A DNA stretch of 64,000 bases from Micromonospora vinacea (GCF_015751785.1 NZ_JADOTY010000001.1:248001-312000); one strand, 5' to 3'. Counted from the first letter of the stretch, positions 16,776 to 25,744 are shown. Numbers and translations are program-made. Notes: generated by a model from the sequence alone, not told the origin.

Positions 16776-17323
16776 GCGGCGTCGGGATCCAGCACCGGGC
16801 GTACGGCGTCGACGAACGAGATCCGGCGCTTCGTCCGTACCTCGATCGCCGCGAGCCAGCGCTCCCGGTGCCGGTCCCGCAGTGGCGCGCTCCCGTCGCC
16901 CGGCTCGTCGCCGAACCGCCGCTGGTCGGCGTACTCAGTGGTGAGGCTGGTCAACACGGCCCGGCCAGCCTCGGCGACCTCCGCCGGGCCCTCCAGCAAC
17001 ACCAGGTTGTACGCCTCGTCCACGGCGCGCATCGCCGCGTACGCCTCGTCGTAGCCGGGCACCGGCTCACCCCCGCCGACGTCGAGCCACCGCCGGTCCA
17101 ACTGCCGGTACGCCTGGTCGCAGGCGCTCAGGAACCCGACGTACGCGTCCCGCCGCAGCTCGCCCCGACGCGTCGCCCGGCGCTCGACACTCTCCTGTCG
17201 GGCCACGGTGAGCTGGTGGGCCAGTTGCCGACGGGTGCTGAGCGCTCCGACCAGCCCGGTCAGGGCGGCGGCGGCCAGGGTGGACAGTGAGGTGATCAGC
17301 GCGACTGCGACGGTGTCCTGCAC
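16769..17323 (-). CDS. Hypothetical membrane-anchored coiled-coil protein
   Basis: This 184-residue protein has one N-terminal membrane helix (residues 4-26, SLSTLAAAALTGLVGAL) followed by a charged helical segment rich in Arg, Glu and Gln, predicted to be a coiled coil. No catalytic motif is recognised. Similar small anchored helical proteins are common in actinomycetes without known function. The start is GTG; the 3' end overlaps the propeller gene tail to tail. Confidence 0.65.
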   Translation of the reverse strand: MQDTVAVALITSLSTLAAAALTGLVGALSTRRQLAHQLTVARQESVERRATRRGELRRDAYVGFLSACDQAYRQLDRRWLDVGGGEPVPGYDEAYAAMRAVDEAYNLVLLEGPAEVAEAGRAVLTSLTTEYADQRRFGDEPGDGSAPLRDRHRERWLAAIEVRTKRRISFVDAVRPVLDPDAAQ

Positions 17324-17438
17324 CCGCCCATCATGGCGGTGGCCGACGTGAACGTCGTCTTCACAACCCAGAACCTAACTGCTGAGCTGCCGGGGATCGC
17401 ATGCGCCGGGGTGGCTGGAGTTGCGGTACCGCCGGACG

Positions 17439-17642
17439 TCAGGGCAGTTCGTAGCCGGCTTCCTCGACTGCGGCACGTACCTCGGCGATGTCGAGAGGTC
17501 GATCGCTCGTCACCGTGGCGGTGTCGCGTTCGACGTCCACCGCCACGGCGGTGACACCGGGAATCCGTTCGATCTCCTCGGTGACGAAGCCTGCGCAGTG
17601 TCCGCAAGCCATCCCGATCACCCGGTAGCTGCTCACGGTCAT
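17439..17642 (-). CDS. Heavy-metal-associated (HMA) copper-chaperone-like protein
   Basis: This 67-residue ferredoxin-like HMA domain has the metal motif GMACGHC near residues 10-16 and the usual DVERDTATV and AVEEAGYEL segments, like CopZ or the free HMA domain of a P-type ATPase. It should bind Cu(I) or a similar soft metal in the cytoplasm. Its ATG overlaps the stop of the NTF2-like gene (ATGA), so the two are co-translated. No metal ATPase is nearby, which is unusual for a CopZ. Confidence 0.85.
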   Translation of the reverse strand: MTVSSYRVIGMACGHCAGFVTEEIERIPGVTAVAVDVERDTATVTSDRPLDIAEVRAAVEEAGYELP

Positions 17643-18106
17643 GCCGGCGACTGCCTTCGGTCGGGCGCCTCCGGTGGCGAGGGCTCCGAGCTGACCTCGG
17701 CTGGGGTGACACCGTTGGCCTTTACCGGGACCGAGCGGGTGAGCATGTGCGCCCGGCGCATCCGCCCGTCGACCGCGAACTGCCCGAAGAAGTGGACGTC
17801 CACACTGCCCTCGCGCTTGGAGGTCTGGAAATGCAGCGTGTAGCGGGCAGCGATCCGGTCCCCGTCCGCTATCGCCTCGTGCACCTCCCACCGGGCGTCG
17901 GTCTGGTGCTTCCGCGCCGGGCGGGTGTGCGCGATGAGCTTGGCGCGGTCCATCAGGTTGCCGTCGGCGACCTGCACAATGTCGGGCGTGTGGTACCGGT
18001 CGACGACCACTGCCGGATCCTCGTCGCCGTGAACCAGCTCGCCCATGAAGGAGGTGAAGAAGTTGGCGATGAACTCCTTCGGGTCGATGTCGGCGAAAAC
18101 GCCCAT
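17639..18106 (-). CDS. NTF2/SnoaL-like protein
   Basis: This 155-residue protein has the NTF2-like pattern: an N-terminal helix pair (FIANFFTSFMGELVHG) and the pocket segment VVVDRYHTPDIVQVADG. The sheet segments are WEVHEAIADGDRIAARYTLHF and EGSVDVHFFGQFAVDGRM. Such proteins bind small ligands as enzymes or carriers. It is divergent from a TetR gene with an operator-like palindrome between them, and is followed by the HMA gene in a four-base overlap. Confidence 0.75.
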   Translation of the reverse strand: MGVFADIDPKEFIANFFTSFMGELVHGDEDPAVVVDRYHTPDIVQVADGNLMDRAKLIAHTRPARKHQTDARWEVHEAIADGDRIAARYTLHFQTSKREGSVDVHFFGQFAVDGRMRRAHMLTRSVPVKANGVTPAEVSSEPSPPEAPDRRQSPA

Positions 18107-18138
18107 GTCACCACCGTCAGCTCGGGATTCGGCAAACC

Positions 18139-18153
18139 TTTACGGCTTGTAAA
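18139..18153. promoter_or_regulatory. TetR-type operator candidate TTTACGGCTTGTAAA
   Basis: TTTAC and GTAAA form a perfect inverted repeat with a 5-base spacer in the 83-base gap between the TetR gene and the NTF2-like gene. The surrounding AT-rich bases are unlike the GC-rich background and likely hold both promoters. A TetR dimer bound here could repress both directions. Confidence 0.55.
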
Positions 18154-18189
18154 ATATCGACCTCCGAGAACTTTGGCAAGGTGTAAGAG

Positions 18190-18774
18190 ATGAGTGGCTC
18201 AGCAGACCGCAACCGACGCGCCGACGCCCGCCGCAACAACAGCACGATCCTCGACGCGGCGGTCCGACTGCTCGACGCGCAACCCGACGCGAGCCTCGAC
18301 GCCATCGCCGGCGCCGCCGGGGTGACCCGGCAGACTGTCTACGCCCACTTCCCGTCCCGCGAGCACCTGATGGCAGCCGTCGTCCGACGGATCACCGACG
18401 AGGCCGTCGCCGCGATGGACGCCGCCGAGCCAGACAACGGATCCGCTATGGACGCGCTGATCCGCGTCCTCGAGGCCGGCGCCCAGACCGCCGGGCGCTA
18501 CCCGGCCCTCATCCAGCAGATCGCGTCAATTCCGGTAAGCCCGCACGTCGACGAAGAACGCCACGCGCCGGTCGCCGCCCGGATCAACCGAGTGATCCAG
18601 CGCGGTCAGGCGAGCGGCGAGTTCGACAAAGGACTCCCGGCCGCCTGGCTGGCCGCGATCACTATCAAGATCGGCCACGCCGCGGGCGAGGAAGTCGACG
18701 CCGGCCGGATGCCCCGGAGCGAGGCCGCCGACGCGCTGCGTACCGTCCTGGCCAGGCTGCTGCGCCCCGAATAA
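18190..18774 (+). CDS. TetR/AcrR family transcriptional regulator
   Basis: This 194-residue protein has an N-terminal TetR DNA-binding domain: ILDAAVRLLDAQPDASLDAIAGAAGVTRQTVYAHFPSR spans residues 21-58, shown here only by its key TRQTVYAHF recognition helix. An all-helical ligand domain follows. It is divergently arranged with the NTF2-like/HMA pair, the typical layout for a local repressor whose ligand is handled by the neighbouring genes. Confidence 0.9.
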   Translation: MSGSADRNRRADARRNNSTILDAAVRLLDAQPDASLDAIAGAAGVTRQTVYAHFPSREHLMAAVVRRITDEAVAAMDAAEPDNGSAMDALIRVLEAGAQTAGRYPALIQQIASIPVSPHVDEERHAPVAARINRVIQRGQASGEFDKGLPAAWLAAITIKIGHAAGEEVDAGRMPRSEAADALRTVLARLLRPE

Positions 18775-18998
18775 TCGTGTGCGAGGTGGCCGACCAACGG
18801 GCGGAGGCCGAGGTGGTCGCCTCCTACGGTGACCCTCCAGCCGGATGGTGAGCAGCCTTCTGCCAGGTGCACACAACCCTCGGCCGCGCGAACAACCAAA
18901 AGGACGGTGCGGGCCGCCTCTGGGCGGCCCGCACCGTTATCGAACGCCGGGCGCGTTACGCCCGTCTGCCGGAATGCTGGCGGGTGGGAGTTCCCGGC

Positions 18999-20144
18999 CT
19001 ACAGGTCGGCCTTCGTCACGCGGGAGGATTCGTACGTCGTGGAGGACTGGGGGAGGCCCGGCACGGTGGAGACGTCCTTGACCAGCATGCCGGTCTTGGC
19101 GTCGATGGTCAGCACCTCGCTGACCCCGCCGCCGAACACCTCGGGGCCAGCGGTGATCGTCAGCGTGGCCTTGCCGTGGGTGGTCGAGTTCTTGACGCTG
19201 ACCGCGGAGATGGTGGACAGCAGACGCAACACACCGGCCCGGACCTGCGTGTTGCCGTCGCCAGCGGACAGCGCTTGGGTGCTGAACGTCCACAGGGCGT
19301 TGTCGAGGTGCCGCTGAACGGCCTGGGGGCTGTACGGCTTCGGCTCGGCGTTGCCGCCCTTCTGCTTGATAATCACCTGGGCGGCGGCCTGCTGCTTGTC
19401 CCACACCGCCTTCTGCGCTGCGGGGTCGAGGCCCACCAGCGGATCCTTGGCCGCCTTGAGCATCTGGGTCCGGCCGTCGGCCGGGCTGATGTCCGCCGCG
19501 GCGACGGCTGCCTTGAGGAGCGGAGCGTACCCGCCGTCCGTCATCTGATCCTGGTTACGGGCGATCGCACGCTTGATGTCCTGCACGCTGTTGCCCGTAT
19601 AGATCGCGTGACCGTCGGTGTACAGCGTGTAGACGACCTGCATGGTCTTGGTGCCGTGGACCTGCGTCGCCTTCACCAGCCACGCGTCGCCCGCCGACGG
19701 GGTGATCGTCGTGATGGAGCCGGCCAGGGTCATCAGCGGTGCGCGCTCGGCGGACCCGTCGACGGTGGTCGAAGCCGAGGTGGCGGCCGACGAATCCTTG
19801 CCGGCCTCCAAGCCCCCGGTCGCCGGCGAGTTGAGCACCACAGCGACGACTGCCGCCGCGGCGGCAACCCCCACCCCGGCGCCGATGCCCAGTCGGCCCG
19901 CGATACCGATCCGGCGGCGGCGCTGAATCGCCGGGCTGGATTCGTGGTCCCGCGTGGTTGTCGTCGTTTCCATGGTTGAAGTCGCCTCCATAGTCGTGTC
20001 CTCCGCTGATATCGCGCCCAGCAGCCGCACGGTTCCGGGGTCGGCCATAGCCGCCCGCAGCACCGCCCGCGCCCGCTGATACGCCTCCGGGCGAAGTGGT
20101 TCTGCGCTGCCCAACGCACCGACCAGATCGAGCTCGTCTGTCAT
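18999..20144 (-). CDS. CU044_5270-family anchored protein coupled to an ECF sigma factor
   Basis: This 381-residue protein has a cytoplasmic N-terminus of about 85 residues (LGSAEPLRPEAYQRARAVLR), then one membrane helix near 88-106. The extracytoplasmic domain continues to the end with TLTITAGPEVFGGG and SEVLTIDAKTGMLV, the pattern of the actinobacterial CU044_5270 family. These genes regularly follow ECF sigma genes, and an anti-sigma or stress-sensing role is inferred. The ATG overlaps the sigma stop as ATGA. Confidence 0.78.
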   Translation of the reverse strand: MTDELDLVGALGSAEPLRPEAYQRARAVLRAAMADPGTVRLLGAISAEDTTMEATSTMETTTTTRDHESSPAIQRRRRIGIAGRLGIGAGVGVAAAAAVVAVVLNSPATGGLEAGKDSSAATSASTTVDGSAERAPLMTLAGSITTITPSAGDAWLVKATQVHGTKTMQVVYTLYTDGHAIYTGNSVQDIKRAIARNQDQMTDGGYAPLLKAAVAAADISPADGRTQMLKAAKDPLVGLDPAAQKAVWDKQQAAAQVIIKQKGGNAEPKPYSPQAVQRHLDNALWTFSTQALSAGDGNTQVRAGVLRLLSTISAVSVKNSTTHGKATLTITAGPEVFGGGVSEVLTIDAKTGMLVKDVSTVPGLPQSSTTYESSRVTKADL

Positions 20145-20713
20145 CGGTGTCTCTCCTTCGCGCTGTTGCGGTCCTTCAGAAGCGCGGACACTCCCGGCGC
20201 GTCGCGCAATGCCGTCCTGGCCTGGCTCAGCAGCCGCCGCGCGGTGCCGGCCGGTATGCCGAGTGCCCGCGCGGCGTCGGCTGCGGTCAGGTCCTCCCAG
20301 GCGACGAGCCTCAGGACCTCCCGCTCTTCGGGTTTGAGCCGCGTCAGGGCCGACCGGAGCACCGCCCGGGCGTCCACGCCGAGGTCCACCGCCGACCACG
20401 GATCCCATTCAGTAGCCACGTCCGGTACGTCCGCGACCAGGTCCTCGGCCGGCCGGGACCGCCAGTAGCGCCGCAAGCGATTCAATGCCACCCCGTACAG
20501 CCACGGCCGCGCATCGTTGTACGACCGGTCGTACAACCGCCGCGACTCGAACGCCGCAACCCACACCTCGCCCAGGAGGTCCTCAGCCGCATCCCGCCCC
20601 GCCCGGCGAACGAGGTAAGAACCGACGGCGACCTCATGACGCTCGACCACCTCCACGAAGGCGTCGACATCGCCATCCAGCGACCGGCCTATCAAATCCG
20701 CATCCGAAGCCAT
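20141..20713 (-). CDS. ECF RNA polymerase sigma factor
   Basis: This 190-residue protein has region 2 around RRAGRDAAEDLLGEVWVAAF and region 4 around RLKPEEREVLRLVAWEDL, ending in the helix-turn-helix AARALGIPAGTARRLLSQAR. The ATG at 20713 is chosen because GAGGAGG sits four bases upstream. The longer frame would need a TTG. It is coupled to the CU044_5270 gene by a four-base overlap, repeating the arrangement at 14.9-16.8 kb with different proteins. Confidence 0.9.
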   Translation of the reverse strand: MASDADLIGRSLDGDVDAFVEVVERHEVAVGSYLVRRAGRDAAEDLLGEVWVAAFESRRLYDRSYNDARPWLYGVALNRLRRYWRSRPAEDLVADVPDVATEWDPWSAVDLGVDARAVLRSALTRLKPEEREVLRLVAWEDLTAADAARALGIPAGTARRLLSQARTALRDAPGVSALLKDRNSAKERHR

Positions 20714-21042
20714 GGCCCTCCTCGGCAAAGTCGGCGCTTCAACCTGTCATTGCCGATCAGGCGAGAAAGTGTTCAGGCGCCGAGGTCCGAGGGCGAGCGG
20801 CGCTGTCGCCGCACCTGCTCCGCGGACTGGCCGTCGAGTCGATCTCAGGTCGCCCCGCCCCGCGTCGCGTTGACGCCCGAAAGGACTGCCCTGATGTGCT
20901 CCGAACCGCTCGGGAACTGGTCAAATGCCTTGGCAGCGCAGCGGCGGGGACGGCGTTCAGTTTCATGGGGTGTCCAGGTCGAGGGCATGGCTGCACAGGT
21001 CGCCGGGCTGCTCTGGAAGGCCGACTGAGACGACAACTGAGA
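20714..21042. other. Gap without a clear gene; possible remnant of a deleted gene
   Basis: About 330 bases separate the sigma gene from the tRNA terminator. On the plus strand a short segment ending at a stop at 21026-21028 reads like a protein C-terminus (VEGMAAQVAGLLWKAD), but no start or domain supports a gene. I see no RNA gene or inverted-repeat element. Confidence 0.3.
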
Positions 21043-21078
21043 CGAAGAGGGCCACCGGTGATCCGGTGGCCCTCTTCG
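21043..21078 (-). terminator. Terminator hairpin downstream of tRNA-Val
   Basis: There is a perfect 16 bp stem with a 4-base loop. It starts 17 bases past the tRNA 3' end in the direction of transcription. T-tract is weak, as is common in high-GC actinobacteria. Confidence 0.8.
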
Positions 21079-21094
21079 CTTACTGGTCGGAGTG

Positions 21095-21166
21095 TGGGCG
21101 CGGCAGGTTTCGAACCTGCGACCCCCCGCTTGTAAGGCGGGTGCTCTCCCACTGAGCTACGCGCCC
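21095..21166 (-). tRNA. tRNA-Val (anticodon TAC)
   Basis: Read on the minus strand, the 72-base gene has acceptor stem GGGCGCG/CGCGCCC, a D arm with GTAGCTCAGTGGGAGAGC, anticodon loop CTTACAA, and T arm GCAGGTTCGAACCTGC. The anticodon TAC decodes GTA and other valine codons. The CCA end is not encoded. The anticodon stem and T arm pair perfectly. Confidence 0.97.
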
Positions 21167-21242
21167 GGATCGCCCGTGTGGCGGGCCGGTGGCTGGCAAG
21201 CTTACCTGCCCGCCACCGACCCGGGCGCACGGCGTACCCCGG

Positions 21243-21707
21243 TCAGCTGGTCGCTTCAGCGATGGCCTTGCGCCAGCCCTGCTGGTCGCGGGCCTCGCCC
21301 GGGCCGTTCATCTCGGCGAAGCGGACCACGCCGGTCCTGTCGATGACGAAGGTGCCCCGGTTGGCGAAGCCGGCCACGTCGTTGAAGACCCCGTACGCCT
21401 GGGCGACGGCGCCGTGCGGCCAGAAGTCGGCCAGCATCGGGAACTGGTAGCCCTCACGGTCGGCCCAGATCTTGTGGCTGTAGGCCGAGTCGACGCTGAT
21501 GGTCAGCACCTGGACGTCGTCGTTCACGTACTCGCCGAGGTTGTCCCGCACCTCGCCCAGCTCGCCCTGGCAGGTGCCGGTGAAGGCGAGCGGGTAGAAG
21601 ACCAGCAGGACGCTGCGCCTGCCCCGGAAGTCCGAGAGTCGGACTTCCTGGTTGTTCTGGTCCTTGAGCACGAAGTCCGGTGCCTCGGCACCAACCTCGA
21701 TGGGCAT
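21243..21707 (-). CDS. ahpE: One-cysteine peroxiredoxin AhpE
   Basis: This 154-residue thioredoxin-fold peroxiredoxin has the peroxidatic site PLAFTGTCQGEL, giving Cys46, and the near-invariant AhpE stretch FWPHGAVAQAYGVFN. It ends with NRGTFVIDRTGVVRF. It reduces peroxides and peroxynitrite in the cytosol, recycled by mycothiol/mycoredoxin in actinobacteria. GAGGAG lies about eight bases before the ATG. The order AhpE-DUF3052 near a pyruvate dehydrogenase E1 gene matches the mycobacterial arrangement. Confidence 0.94.
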   Translation of the reverse strand: MPIEVGAEAPDFVLKDQNNQEVRLSDFRGRRSVLLVFYPLAFTGTCQGELGEVRDNLGEYVNDDVQVLTISVDSAYSHKIWADREGYQFPMLADFWPHGAVAQAYGVFNDVAGFANRGTFVIDRTGVVRFAEMNGPGEARDQQGWRKAIAEATS

Positions 21708-21796
21708 GCGAACTCTCCTCGCGTCGAGTCGGGTGAACGGCACCAGCCGGCTACCCGGCGGTGGGCGGACCGTCGGGCGAGCGAGAGCGGCGGCGG

Positions 21797-22234
21797 CTAC
21801 TTCTTGGCCTTGGCCCCTCGGCGCAGCACCAGGCGTGCGCCGCTCCAGTCCCGGCCGGCGTTGACGGTCGAGGTCTGCTGAAGGCCGGCGGTGGGCGCGG
21901 ACTCCGCGACCTCGCTCGGCTCGACGTGCCCCTCGCGCCCTGCCTTCGGGGTGAGCAGCCACACGACGCCGTTGTCGGCCAGCGGGCCGAGGGCATCGAC
22001 GAGCAGCTCGAAGAGGTCACCGTCGCCGTCCCGGTACCAGACCAGCACCGCGTCGACCACCTCGTCGGTGTCCTCGTCGACCAGATCTCCACAGCGGTCG
22101 GTCAGGGCGTCTCGGAGATTCTGGTCGACGTCGTCGTCGTACCCCATCTCCATGACGACCATCCCCGGTTCGATTCCGAACCGGTCCGCCAGGCTGCGTA
22201 CCCCGTCGGCGGCCTGACCAGCGGTCGCGCTCAC
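21797..22234 (-). CDS. DUF3052 family protein
   Basis: This 145-residue protein has the DUF3052 pattern GIEPGMVVMEMGYDDDVD at the N-terminal third and NGVVWLLTPKAGREGHVEPSE at residues 88-108. The family is conserved in actinobacteria, usually beside ahpE and aceE; function unknown. GTG 22234 is preferred since AGGAGG stands nine bases upstream. An in-frame ATG at 22252 precedes that site and has no ribosome binding site of its own. Confidence 0.87.
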   Translation of the reverse strand: MSATAGQAADGVRSLADRFGIEPGMVVMEMGYDDDVDQNLRDALTDRCGDLVDEDTDEVVDAVLVWYRDGDGDLFELLVDALGPLADNGVVWLLTPKAGREGHVEPSEVAESAPTAGLQQTSTVNAGRDWSGARLVLRRGAKAKK

Positions 22235-22346
22235 TGTCGCGTGCCTCCTCATCTCGTCCCTGCTCGCGGCGTCGCTGCGACGCCGTCAGGCAAAGTCCAC
22301 ACAGTTGTTGGTCTGCGCGCAAGTGGCGCACCGGGTGGAACGGAAT

Positions 22347-24878
22347 TTACCGTGCCAGCAGCGTACGGGCACCGTCGGTAATGGCTTCCGCGGAGACCAG
22401 TACGTGACGTGCTGCCGGACCTAATGGTACAAACGAGTCAACTCCCGCCACTCGACGCGCGGCACCGACATATCCGGCGTCGACCAGCGCGGCGATCACC
22501 CCCTCGCCCACCCCGCCGGAGCGGCGCGTCTCGTCCACCACCAGCACCCGGCCGGTCGCCGAGGACTCCCTGATGATGTCGGCCACCGGCAGCGGGGCGA
22601 GCCAGCGCAGATCCACCACGCGGGTGCCCACCCCCTCCTCGGCGAGGACGGCCGCGGCCCGCAGCGACATCCGTACCCCGTTACCGAAAGTGATGATGGT
22701 GAGGTCGTCCGCCGAGCCCACCCGGTAGACCCGGGCCCGCCCGATCGGCACGTGCCCGGCCACCCACCCACCCGGCTCCGGATAGCCGGCCAGCCACTCT
22801 CCGTCACCTTCCGCGTACAGGTCGCGGGTGTGGTAGAGCGCGATCGGTTCCAGGAACACGCAGACACTGCCGTCCACCGCCGCGCTCGCCAGACAGGTCC
22901 GCAGCATGGGCGCGGCATCGTCCGGCCGTGCCGGCACCGCGATCACCAGACCGGGCACATCCCGGAGTACGGCCACCGAGTTGTCGTTGTGGAAGTGCCC
23001 GCCGAACCCCTCCTGGTACGCCAGGCCCGCCACCCGCACCACCATCGGGTTGCGGAACGCCCCCTGCGAGAAGAACCGCATCGTGGCCGCCTCACCGCGC
23101 AGCTGGTCCTCGGCGTTGTGCAGGTACGCCAGGTACTGGATCTCCGGCACCGGCAGCATCCCGGCCAGCCCGGCACCCAGGCCCAGCCCGAGCACCGACG
23201 TCTCGTCGAGCAGGGTGTCGAAGACCCGGGCCGCCCCGAACCGGTCGCGCAGCCCCTTCGTCACCCCGTACACGCCGCCCTTCGCGGCCACGTCCTCCCC
23301 GAAGATCGCCATCTGCGGGTGGTCGAGCATCCCGTCGGCGAGCGCGGCGTTGATGCTCTGCGCCAGCGTCATCGGCCCGGCCAGCTCCGGCGGCTTGCCG
23401 CCGAACGCCTCGGCCCGGGCGCCCGCCCCCGGTCCGCTGGCCCGCGCCGCGGCGTCGGCCACCGCCCGCGCCACCCGCACCGGACGGCGGGGTGCCAGCG
23501 TCGACACCACGTCGGCCGCGGAGGCCAGCTTCGGCTCGCCCAGCACCTCCTCGGCCAGCCGGCGTACCTGCCAGCCGGTCTCGTCGTACCGGGCCAGCAG
23601 CTCCTCGCCGGTCGCCACGCCGGCGTCGACCAGCAGCCGCGCGGTGGCGGCCACCGGGTCCCGGTCCAGGTCCTCGGCCAGCTCGGCGGGGCTCCGGTAC
23701 GCCGACTCCGCGTCCGCGCCGGCGTGCCCCATCAGCCGTACGGTGCGCAGGTGCAGCACGGCCGGCCGCCGGTTGCGGCGTACCCAGGCCGCGGCCTCCG
23801 CCGCCACCTCGTACGTCCGCACCGGGTCGGCCCCGTCGGCGCTGAAGTAGCGGATGCCCGGCTTGGCCCGCAGGGTCGCCTCGACCCAGCCCTCCGGCGA
23901 GCGGACGCTGATGCCCAGCCCGTTGTCCTCGCAGACGAAGAGCACCGGAATCCGCAGCCCGGCGTGGTCGTACCACCCGGCGGTGTTGAAGGCGGCGGTG
24001 GCGCTGGCGTGGTTGACCGAGGCGTCACCGAAGGAGCAGACCACAATCGCGTCCGGTGGCCAGGGGGCGTGCGCGGCGCCCGCGCCGCTGCCCACCCGCA
24101 CCCCGGCGCCGGTACGCCGACCGGCGCTGTCCAGCCGGCGCAGCCGCTCCACGGCCAGTCCCATCCCGACCGCGCGGGGCAGGTGCGAGGCGATGGTGGA
24201 GGTGGTCGGCACGATGGCCAGGTCGGCCCGGCCGAACACCTTGTGCCGGCCCCCGGCGATCGGCTCAAGGCTGGACGCGACCATCCCGCGCAGCACGTCC
24301 CGGGCCGCGTCGGCGTACGCCGCGAACCCGTTGGCGGCCACGGTCGGTTCGGTCCCGGGCGACTCCGATTCGGACAGCTCCCGATCGGCGGTCGACTCGG
24401 GGCCAGGGTTCGGCCCCCCGTCGACTGTCGACTCGGGGCCGGCGGGCGGCCCGGAGTCGACGGTCCGCGACGGGTCAGCGGCCCGCGACGGGTCAGCGGC
24501 CAGGGCTCGGTCGGCGGCCAACGCTGGGTCAGCGGCGGCCTGGGAGGTGCGGAGGCAGTAGAAGGCGCCCGAGCGGTAGTGCAGCAGCGCCGGATCGGTG
24601 GGACGCAGCGCGGCGGCGACCGCGGCGTTGCCCTCGTGCCCGGCCGAGCCGATCGTGTAGAAACCCTCCCCGAAGCTGCGCAACCAGCGGCCGGCCAGGT
24701 CGAGCTGCCGGCTGGTCACCTGCGCGTCGAACAGGTCCAGCACCTGCGCGCCGGTCAGTGGGGCGTCGTCGGTGACCGGGTCGGCGGGGTCACGCCGCCG
24801 CTCGGCGGCAGGCAGCGCCGCCAGCGTCTCCCGGAACCGGTCGTCGAGATCTTGCGGGGTGGTCACGTCGGACAGCAT
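22347..24878 (-). CDS. Fused alpha-beta E1 component of a 2-oxoacid dehydrogenase
   Basis: This 843-residue protein joins an E1-alpha half (residues 1-480) and an E1-beta half (510-843). The thiamine site is GDASVNHA...EDN near 285-320, where the usual GDG is GDA. The beta half has [17 protein letters not shown] and a C-terminal [15 protein letters not shown]. Such fusions act with E2 and E3 subunits on pyruvate or branched-chain 2-oxoacids; no E2 or E3 gene is in this window. Residues 114-175 are a low-complexity insertion of repeated AADPSR and GPEST motifs. A MarR-type gene lies 51 bases upstream on the same strand. The ATG at 24878 is not strongly supported; a GTG four codons later is possible. 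Confidence 0.87.
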   Translation of the reverse strand: MLSDVTTPQDLDDRFRETLAALPAAERRRDPADPVTDDAPLTGAQVLDLFDAQVTSRQLDLAGRWLRSFGEGFYTIGSAGHEGNAAVAAALRPTDPALLHYRSGAFYCLRTSQAAADPALAADRALAADPSRAADPSRTVDSGPPAGPESTVDGGPNPGPESTADRELSESESPGTEPTVAANGFAAYADAARDVLRGMVASSLEPIAGGRHKVFGRADLAIVPTTSTIASHLPRAVGMGLAVERLRRLDSAGRRTGAGVRVGSGAGAAHAPWPPDAIVVCSFGDASVNHASATAAFNTAGWYDHAGLRIPVLFVCEDNGLGISVRSPEGWVEATLRAKPGIRYFSADGADPVRTYEVAAEAAAWVRRNRRPAVLHLRTVRLMGHAGADAESAYRSPAELAEDLDRDPVAATARLLVDAGVATGEELLARYDETGWQVRRLAEEVLGEPKLASAADVVSTLAPRRPVRVARAVADAAARASGPGAGARAEAFGGKPPELAGPMTLAQSINAALADGMLDHPQMAIFGEDVAAKGGVYGVTKGLRDRFGAARVFDTLLDETSVLGLGLGAGLAGMLPVPEIQYLAYLHNAEDQLRGEAATMRFFSQGAFRNPMVVRVAGLAYQEGFGGHFHNDNSVAVLRDVPGLVIAVPARPDDAAPMLRTCLASAAVDGSVCVFLEPIALYHTRDLYAEGDGEWLAGYPEPGGWVAGHVPIGRARVYRVGSADDLTIITFGNGVRMSLRAAAVLAEEGVGTRVVDLRWLAPLPVADIIRESSATGRVLVVDETRRSGGVGEGVIAALVDAGYVGAARRVAGVDSFVPLGPAARHVLVSAEAITDGARTLLAR
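24465..24536 (-). repeat. 18 bp tandem repeat inside the E1 gene
   Basis: Four consecutive 18-base units related to GACGGGTCAGCGGCC encode [18 protein letters not shown] and AADPSR. Two units are nearly identical, suggesting recent slippage. A second repeated tract (GTCGACTCGGGGCC) follows at about 24400-24450. Confidence 0.8.
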
Positions 24879-24929
24879 TACCGACGGAAGCCCTGCTCGC
24901 CCAGTGGGACACGGCCGGCGGGGGTGCGC

Positions 24930-25409
24930 TCACTCCGACCCGCAGGACTCCGGACAGCCGTCGTCGGACACCTTCCAGACCAGGTCACGAAGGGTGCCAA
25001 GCTCCTCGTCGCTCATCCCGGACAGGAGTCGGGAGTCGGACATTACCTCGATCACCCGGGCCCGCACGACCCGGCCCTCCCCGGTCACCAGCAGCGTCTT
25101 CTGCCGCCGGTCCGTCGGGTCGGTGCGGCGCTCGACCAGCCCGGCCTGCTCCAGCTTGTCGACCAGCACCGTCACGTTCGACCGGTCGCAACCCAGCTGA
25201 CCGGCGAGATCACGGGCCGGCAGCGGGTGGTCCGGGTCCAACTCCCGCAGCGCCCGGGCCGCCGCCGGGGTGAGCCCCAACTCGGCGAACGCGGAGCCCT
25301 GCCGGTGTCGCAGAGCGTCGGTGACGTGCGCCATCCGCCGCACCACGTCGGCGGCGAGACCGGCCCGATCCACCGGCTCACCTGTTGCGGGAACGACCTG
25401 CTGCGCCAC
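24930..25409 (-). CDS. MarR family transcriptional regulator
   Basis: This winged-helix protein of about 159 residues has the MarR core: [20 protein letters not shown] recognition helix region and the wing [21 protein letters not shown] with the conserved DxRxK-like Arg. The open frame reaches further upstream. Start 25409 (GTG) was chosen because TACGAT stands exactly six bases before it, the leaderless pattern. It precedes the E1 gene on the same strand, so it probably regulates that gene and itself. Confidence 0.87.
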   Translation of the reverse strand: MAQQVVPATGEPVDRAGLAADVVRRMAHVTDALRHRQGSAFAELGLTPAAARALRELDPDHPLPARDLAGQLGCDRSNVTVLVDKLEQAGLVERRTDPTDRRQKTLLVTGEGRVVRARVIEVMSDSRLLSGMSDEELGTLRDLVWKVSDDGCPESCGSE

Positions 25410-25579
25410 CGCCACATCGTACGCACGCCATCTCGCCGCCGGGTCATCGATCAAACTCCTCGGCGAGGACTGAAGCCCGGCACTGACGGATCGACCGCGA
25501 TCATCGGTGTTCGACTGCCGGCGACGGGCCGGGGCCCTCGTCGTCACCTCCCGGCCACCAACGCTCGCGAGGCTCCCCT

Positions 25580-25744
25580 AGGGCGTGTTTCAGAAGAATT
25601 AGCCGGCCTGCGGCGGGCCCAGGCGACGACCGGCGGCGTTGCGGTTTCGTCCGGATACAACACCGGTATCCGAACAAAACCGCGCCTTGCCGGACCGCCG
25701 CCTGGACTCCCCCTCGGCTCGACCGCCCTTCTGAAACACGCCCT
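25580..25744. mobile_element. MITE-like element with 17 bp terminal inverted repeats
   Basis: AGGGCGTGTTTCAGAAG at 25580-25596 is repeated inverted and perfect at 25728-25744. The 131 bases between them hold a further long hairpin (GCGGTTT...AAACCGC with CGGATAC/GTATCCG, about 25637-25680), and CCAGGCG pairs with CGCCTGG outside it. There is no coding capacity and no clear target duplication. The size and ends fit a nonautonomous DNA transposon remnant mobilised by an IS elsewhere. It lies 34 bases upstream of the PhoD start and may affect its transcription. Confidence 0.75.
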
